Origin: Clostridia bacterium
GTDB lineage: Bacteria > Bacillota > DSM-521 > Neomoorellales > Neomoorellaceae
Direction: 5' to 3'
Assembly: GCA_030445875.1 (NCBI GenBank)
Contig: JASUSX010000062.1
Span: 1-9,475, forward strand
Length of the DNA: 9,475 nt
Below, piece after piece: positions 5,345-9,475 of the stretch; within the stretch, counting starts at the first letter, position 1; every line of letters starts with the position of its first letter. A model generated the notes under the pieces. The model had not been told where the DNA came from, ran no database searches, and saw only the letters and a list, made by a program, of their open reading frames with translations. A program made the position numbers and the translations under genes.

Positions 5345-6076
5345 CTACCTCTTATTTCCCTTTAAGAGATCCCTAACTAACAGGTTGGCCAGCAGCAGGC
5401 CCGCCACGGCCGGGACAAAGACCATACTGCCCGGGGGATGCCTTTCACCTGGCTCTATCCCCCGGGGGGATAAAAGGGGGTGCGGCGGTTCCTCCGAATA
5501 TACTACCGTCAGGCCTCCGGTTATGCCCCGGGCTCTGAGGCCCCGCCGGACAGCCCGGGCCAGGGGGCAGCCCTTGGTGGCGCTGATGTCGGCCACCCGC
5601 AGGCGGGTGGGATCCAGGCGGTTACCGGCCCCCATACTACTGACAATAGGCACGCCCGCCTCTAAAGCCGTGGCCAGCAGGTCAATCTTTGCCCCTACGC
5701 TATCAATGGCGTCTACCAGATAGTCCAGGTCCGGCCGGACAAACTTACAGCCCGTATGCGGGCTGTAGGCTTCCTGCCAGGTAACAACAGTCAACTCCGG
5801 GTTAATATCCCGGCAGCGCCGGGCTAAAACCTCCACCTTGGGCTGGCCCAGGGTAGATTGTAAAGCCGGTAACTGGCGGTTGAGGTTGCTCGGCCGGACT
5901 ACGTCAGGATCTACCAGTTCCAGGTAGCCCACCCCGGCCCGGGCCAGTCCCTCCACGGCAAAGGAACCGACGCCGCCGGTACCGATTACCCCCACCCGGG
6001 CGGCAGCCAGGCGGTAGCGTCCTTCCTGCCCAACCAGCATTTCTGTCCGGGACCAGATACTTTCTTCCTTAGCCAC
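5345..6076 (-). CDS. tcdA: tRNA threonylcarbamoyladenosine dehydratase (TcdA/CsdL, ThiF/E1-like)
   Basis: This 243-residue protein belongs to the ThiF/MoeB/E1-like ATP-dependent adenylating family and best fits TcdA (CsdL, B. subtilis YrvM). TcdA converts t6A at position 37 of ANN-decoding tRNAs into the cyclic form ct6A. The nucleotide-binding loop GTGGVGSF is at 32-39; the catalytic set D56, N66, R67 and K80 (VDPDVVRPSNLNRQ...GQPK) and VDAIDSVGAK (121-130) are in place. The zinc CxxC pairs of MoeB/ThiF are absent, which also favours TcdA. A C-terminal hydrophobic segment (about 219-238) may touch the membrane. The start is GTG at 6076 with GGTGA six bases upstream. The gap before it is almost entirely the 6S RNA gene, so it seems to rely on read-through. 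The aspS - 6S - tcdA order also occurs in B. subtilis. Confidence 0.88.
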   Translation of the reverse strand: MAKEESIWSRTEMLVGQEGRYRLAAARVGVIGTGGVGSFAVEGLARAGVGYLELVDPDVVRPSNLNRQLPALQSTLGQPKVEVLARRCRDINPELTVVTWQEAYSPHTGCKFVRPDLDYLVDAIDSVGAKIDLLATALEAGVPIVSSMGAGNRLDPTRLRVADISATKGCPLARAVRRGLRARGITGGLTVVYSEEPPHPLLSPRGIEPGERHPPGSMVFVPAVAGLLLANLLVRDLLKGNKR

Positions 6077-6087
6077 CAGAGTTCACC

Positions 6088-6273
6088 AAAAAATAAACCC
6101 CACAAATGCCGTGCTCACCGTGTGTTTTATGAACCTGCTCTCGCAGGTGGGTGCCTCCCTGAACGCCTTTTGCTTCCCCTCCCAGGGGGCCTGCAAGCCG
6201 CGCCCAGAGGTCAGGCTCCCTTTGTATAGGTGTTGGCTCAAAACTCCACGGCGTTACACGAACATCGCAGGGT
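6088..6273 (-). ncRNA. ssrS: 6S RNA (SsrS/BsrA type)
   Basis: This stretch has no gene and folds like 6S RNA, which mimics an open promoter and holds the housekeeping RNA polymerase. The 5' strand (6247-6273) pairs with the 3' strand (6097-6122): ACCC with GGGT, CGTG with CACG, and GCCGTG with CACGGT, with G-U pairs and small bulges between. Inside lies an unpaired central bubble whose 3' side carries the small hairpin ACCTGC-GAGA-GCAGGT. Beyond it is an irregular apical arm (GCCTGA with TCAGG/GAGGC; CCCC-TGGGA-GGGG at the tip). The RNA ends in TTTATTTTTT (6088-6097). The length of about 186 nt is usual. The position between aspS and the tcdA-like gene matches B. subtilis bsrA. Exact ends are uncertain; a longer precursor from about 6296 is possible. 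Confidence 0.85.
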
Positions 6274-6302
6274 AAATTGTTTTCTCCTTGTTTTCGCTTA
6301 TC

Positions 6303-6331
6303 ATGTTAACACAAACTTAATGCTTTTGCAA
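6303..6331 (-). promoter_or_regulatory. Possible promoter of the 6S RNA
   Basis: On the minus strand TTGCAA (6326-6331) and TAACAT (6303-6308) are 17 bases apart, each matching 4 of 6 consensus bases. The start would be near 6296, about 23 bases before the mature 5' end guessed from pairing, which would fit a 5'-trimmed precursor. It lies only 14 bp after the aspS stop, and no aspS terminator is seen, so read-through from aspS is the alternative. Confidence 0.4.
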
Positions 6332-6344
6332 GTACCTGGCTTTG

Positions 6345-8147
6345 TTACTCTTTACCACCGCTGCCCGCCGTCCGGGCGGTACTTTTGAGGTGGAGCTCCA
6401 GGAGCTGTTCCGGCGCAACCGTCGACGGGGCCGCGGTCATCAGGCAGGTGCCGCTCTGGGTCTTGGGGAAAGCGATACAGTCGCGGATGGTATCCCGCCG
6501 GGCCATGAGCATAACCATCCGGTCCAGGCCGAAGGCGATACCGCCGTGGGGTGGGGTACCATATTCAAAGGCCTCCAGCAGGAAGCCGAATTTCTCCCGG
6601 GCTTCCTCCGGGGAAAAGCCTAAAAGGCCAAACATCTTCTCCTGGATGTCCCGGCGGTGGATCCTGATGCTACCTCCCCCCAGCTCGACGCCGTTTAAGA
6701 CCAGGTCGTAGGCCAGGGCGCGTACCTTCAAGGGTTCGCTTGCCAGCAGGGGCCAATCCTCTTCCATGGGCATGGTAAAGGGGTGGTGGACGGCTACGTA
6801 GCGCTTTTCCTCCGGGCTGTATTCCAGCAGGGGGAATTCCGTAACCCAGGTAAAGGCTAGCTGCTCTTCGTCGTAGAGGCCCAGGCGCCGGCCCAATTCC
6901 AGGCGCAGGGACCCCAGGGCGGCCGCCGCCACCGTTTCCTTGTCGGCTACAAAGAGCAGGAGGTCCCCCTCCTTGCCCCCCATACGGGCTACCAGGGCCT
7001 GGAGTTCCTCATCCGTAAAGAACTTGGCTATGGGTGAACGGGCGCCTTCCCCCGTAAGGGCCATCCAGGCCAGGCCTTTGGCGCCAAAGACGGCCGCAGC
7101 TTGCGTTAATTCATCCAGTTCCCGGCGGGAAAAGTTAGCACAGCCGGGAGCGCAAAGGCCCCTGACCACGCCGCCGCCGGCTACGGCGCTGCTAAATACC
7201 TTAAAACCGCTGCCCTTAACCACGTCGGAAACGTCGACAATCTCCAGGTCAAAGCGGAGATCCGGCTTATCGGAACCAAAGCGGGCCATGGCCTCCCGGT
7301 AGGTCAAACGGGGGATGGGGAGGTCAATATCCACCCCCAGGGTCTCCCGGAAGACGCTGGCCATTAATTCCTCCACCATCTTTAAGATGTCCTCCCGTTG
7401 GATAAAGGACATCTCTATATCCAGCTGGGTGAACTCCGGCTGGCGGTCGGCCCGCAGGTCTTCGTCCCGGAAACAGCGGACGATCTGGAAATAGCGCTCT
7501 ATGCCCGCGACCATAAGGATTTGCTTAAAAAGCTGGGGGGATTGGGGCAGGGCAAAGAATTCCCCCGGCCGCAACCGGCTGGGTACCAGGAAGTCCCGCG
7601 CCCCCTCCGGGGTGCTGCGGGTAAGCATGGGCGTCTCAATCTCCCAGAAGCCCCGCTTGTCCAGGAAAGACCGCATGGCCCGGGTGGTCTGGTAGCGCAG
7701 GCGCATGATCCTCTGCATCTCCGGCCGGCGCAGGTCCAGGTAACGGTAGCGCAGGCGCAGGACCTCGTCGACATCAATGCCGTCCTCAATATAAAAGGGT
7801 GGCGTCTTGGCGCCGTTCAAAACACGCAGTTCCCGGGCGGCGACTTCAATGGCGCCGGTGGCCAGTTTAGGGTTAATGGTACCCTCCGGCCTTTGCCGCA
7901 CCCTGCCGGCCACGGCTATTACGTACTCGTTACGTACCCCTTCGGCTTTCTTAAAGGCCGGGCCGGCCTCCGGGTCGCAGACTACCTGGACCAGGCCCGA
8001 ACGGTCGCGCAGGTCGATAAAGATGAGGCCGCCGTGGTCCCGGCGCCGGTGCACCCAGCCCATGAGGGTAACTTCCCGGCCTGTATCGCCGGCCGTTAGC
8101 TCCCCGCAGCCGTGGCTGCGGTGGAGCCCGGCTATCGTTTCGATCAC
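6345..8147 (-). CDS. aspS: Aspartyl-tRNA synthetase, probably non-discriminating
   Basis: This 600-residue class IIb synthetase charges tRNA with Asp. It has the N-terminal OB-fold anticodon-binding domain (about 20-110), the catalytic core with PQSPQ (201-205), motif 2 FRDEDLRADRQPEFTQ (226-241) and motif 3 GGIAFGLDRMVML (535-547), and the bacterial GAD insertion (about 285-410). In the anticodon domain H38 (RRDHGG) and G89 (RPEGT) replace the Leu and Lys of discriminating E. coli AspRS. They match the His and Gly of the non-discriminating Pseudomonas enzyme, which also makes Asp-tRNA(Asn) for GatCAB. I favour the GTG at 8147: it overlaps the hisS stop as GTGA, with AAAGGAG ten bases upstream. 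A GTG at 8156 adds three residues but sits one base from that ribosome site. It is coupled to hisS. Confidence 0.96.
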   Translation of the reverse strand: MIETIAGLHRSHGCGELTAGDTGREVTLMGWVHRRRDHGGLIFIDLRDRSGLVQVVCDPEAGPAFKKAEGVRNEYVIAVAGRVRQRPEGTINPKLATGAIEVAARELRVLNGAKTPPFYIEDGIDVDEVLRLRYRYLDLRRPEMQRIMRLRYQTTRAMRSFLDKRGFWEIETPMLTRSTPEGARDFLVPSRLRPGEFFALPQSPQLFKQILMVAGIERYFQIVRCFRDEDLRADRQPEFTQLDIEMSFIQREDILKMVEELMASVFRETLGVDIDLPIPRLTYREAMARFGSDKPDLRFDLEIVDVSDVVKGSGFKVFSSAVAGGGVVRGLCAPGCANFSRRELDELTQAAAVFGAKGLAWMALTGEGARSPIAKFFTDEELQALVARMGGKEGDLLLFVADKETVAAAALGSLRLELGRRLGLYDEEQLAFTWVTEFPLLEYSPEEKRYVAVHHPFTMPMEEDWPLLASEPLKVRALAYDLVLNGVELGGGSIRIHRRDIQEKMFGLLGFSPEEAREKFGFLLEAFEYGTPPHGGIAFGLDRMVMLMARRDTIRDCIAFPKTQSGTCLMTAAPSTVAPEQLLELHLKSTARTAGSGGKE

Positions 8148-9427
8148 TCTTTCCACGCTCCTTTAGAACTGAGATGGGACAGGCAGTATTCCTCGACCGC
8201 CTCCAGGGATACCTCTGCCTGGGAGCCGGTATCCAGGTGGCGGACCAGGACCCTGCCCCGGGCCAGTTCCGCCTCCCCCAGGATTACCGCCAGCCGGGCC
8301 GGGTAGCGGTTGGCGTACTTCATCTGGGCCTTCAGGCTGCGGCCCAGGTAATCCTTATCGGCCCGCAAACCGGCAGCCCGGAAACGCGCCAGCAGGCTGA
8401 CGGCCGCCCTATCCAAACCGGCGCCCGCGGTGAGCACCAGGACATCAACCCCCTGCTCCGGGGTTAAATCCTGCCCCCGGGCCGCCAGGGCGAGTAAGAC
8501 CCGCTCCAGCCCCAGGCCAAAGCCGATGCCGGGCACCGGCTTGCCCCCCAGGGCCGCCACCAGGCCGTCGTAACGGCCGCCACCGCCGATGGAGCTCTGG
8601 GCACCGATCCCTGTAACCATAATCTCAAAGGCAGTGTTGGTGTAATAATCCAGGCCCCGCACCAGGTGCTCGTCCGGGATAAACTGCCACCCCAGCTCCT
8701 GCAGGTATTCCTGGACGCGTTGGAAATGCCGGCTGCATTCCGGGCACAGGGAAGCGGCCACCGTGGGCGCGCTGTTAACTATCTCCTGGCAGACCGGGCT
8801 CTTGCAGTCAAAGATACGCAAAGGGTTGCGTTCAAAGCGGCCCTGGCAGGTAGGGCATAATTCGCCCAAATGGGGCCGCAGGTATCTCTGCAAGGCCTCC
8901 CGGTGACCTGGACGGCAAACAGGGCAGCCCACGCTGTTCAAGTGCAGCTCCAGGCCCTTGAGGCCCAGGCGGCTATAAAAGTCCATGGCCAGGGCGATAA
9001 CCTCGGCGTCCAGGGCCGGGTCGCGGGAGCCAAAGGCCTCCACCCCAAACTGGTGGAACTGGCGCAGCCGGCCCGCCTGGGGCCGGCCGTAACGGAACAT
9101 GGGGCCCAGGTAAAAGAGCTTCACCGGCAGTCCCCCGGCCTCCAGGTGGTGTTCCAGGAAGGCCCGCACCACCGGGGCCGTGCCCTCCGGTCGCAGGGTA
9201 ACGCTGCGCCCGCCGCGATCCTGAAAGGTATACATCTCCTTCTCGACAATGTCGGTGGTATCCCCGACGCCCCGGTCGAAGAGCTCGGTATGCTCAAAAA
9301 GAGGCGTCCGGATCTCCCGGTACCCGTAAAGCCGGCTAACCTGGCGGGCAGTAGCCTCCAGCAGGTACCAGCGGTCGATCTCTTGCGGCAGGATATCTTC
9401 CGTGCCCCGGGGGCGATTGGTTAGCAT
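8144..9427 (-). CDS. hisS: Histidyl-tRNA synthetase
   Basis: This 427-residue class IIa synthetase charges tRNA(His). The family landmarks are PRGTEDILP (6-14), the histidine/ATP motif TLRPEGTAP (77-85), motif 2 [22 protein letters not shown], the HisRS signature [16 protein letters not shown], motif 3 [11 protein letters not shown], and the C-terminal anticodon domain (about 325-427). The insertion domain is rich in CxxC pairs (VGCPVC, LCPTC, LCPEC, plus DCKSPVC), which suggests a bound metal; B. subtilis HisRS lacks most of these. In motif 2, residue 114 is Gly where the family normally has Glu (E115 of E. coli). The start is ATG at 9427 with GGAGG seven bases upstream; an open frame continues to the window edge without a ribosome site. 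It is first of a hisS-aspS pair, a unit controlled by a T-box in B. subtilis. Confidence 0.96.
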   Translation of the reverse strand: [427 protein letters not shown]

Positions 9428-9446
9428 CGAAAATCCTCCATTAAGT

Positions 9447-9475
9447 AAAAAAGGGGTTATCGGCCCGCTCGGCAA
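9447..9475 (-). promoter_or_regulatory. End of a probable hisS leader attenuator
   Basis: Before hisS the minus strand reads GC-rich (9453-9475, ending GATAACCCC), then TTTTTT (9447-9452), then 15 bases to the GGAGG ribosome site. This is how the 3' arm and U-run of a leader terminator look. T-box leaders control hisS-aspS in Bacillus, so a T-box is a reasonable guess, but the rest of the leader is outside the window and no T-box consensus is visible. Confidence 0.4.

Noticed and set aside
7398..8099. Plus-strand open frame of 233 codons opposite aspS
   Set aside because: aspS is unmistakable on the other strand over its full length. The antisense frame is long only because high GC reduces stops.
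8870..9424. Plus-strand open frame of 184 codons opposite hisS
   Set aside because: Same reason: hisS motifs fill the minus strand, and the plus frame has no recognisable domain or start signal.

Overview
The window looks like chromosomal core sequence from a GC-rich thermophilic Clostridia-type Firmicute, most like Moorella. I infer this from gene order, protein flavour and frequent GTG/TTG starts with strong GGAGG-type ribosome sites; no database search was possible. Eight of nine genes lie on the minus strand; only rarA is on plus. No mobile element, CRISPR array, tRNA or rRNA is seen.

Right part (9475 down to 4615, minus strand): hisS and aspS form a tight pair with a GTGA stop/start overlap. 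The last bases before hisS end in a T6 run that looks like the 3' half of an attenuator. Behind aspS lies a 268-bp gap that folds as a 6S RNA, in the same slot (aspS - 6S - tcdA-like gene) that bsrA occupies in Bacillus subtilis. The tcdA-like tRNA t6A dehydratase gene starts almost directly at the 6S 3' end. Then a csoR-type copper-sensor gene and trxA follow, with their own promoter and a candidate operator. A 13-bp-stem hairpin separates trxA from convergent rarA.

Middle (4556 to 2253): rarA (plus) and an mrp/NBP35-type Fe-S carrier ATPase gene (minus) are divergent. Both have readable sigma-A-type promoters; that of mrp is a perfect TTGACA-N16-TATAAT.

Left part (2054 to 1, minus strand): an ECF sigma factor gene overlaps a gene for a membrane protein that is probably its anti-sigma factor. 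After a terminator comes a secreted protein with NEW3-type beta-sandwich repeats, cut off by the window edge. This last gene is preceded by TGTAAC-N17-CGTC, the form of an ECF (sigma-X-like) promoter, so sigma factor, anti-sigma and target may form one envelope-response unit. This is the least described part of the window. The rest is housekeeping: aminoacylation, tRNA modification, global transcription control, thiol redox, replication-fork maintenance and Fe-S assembly.
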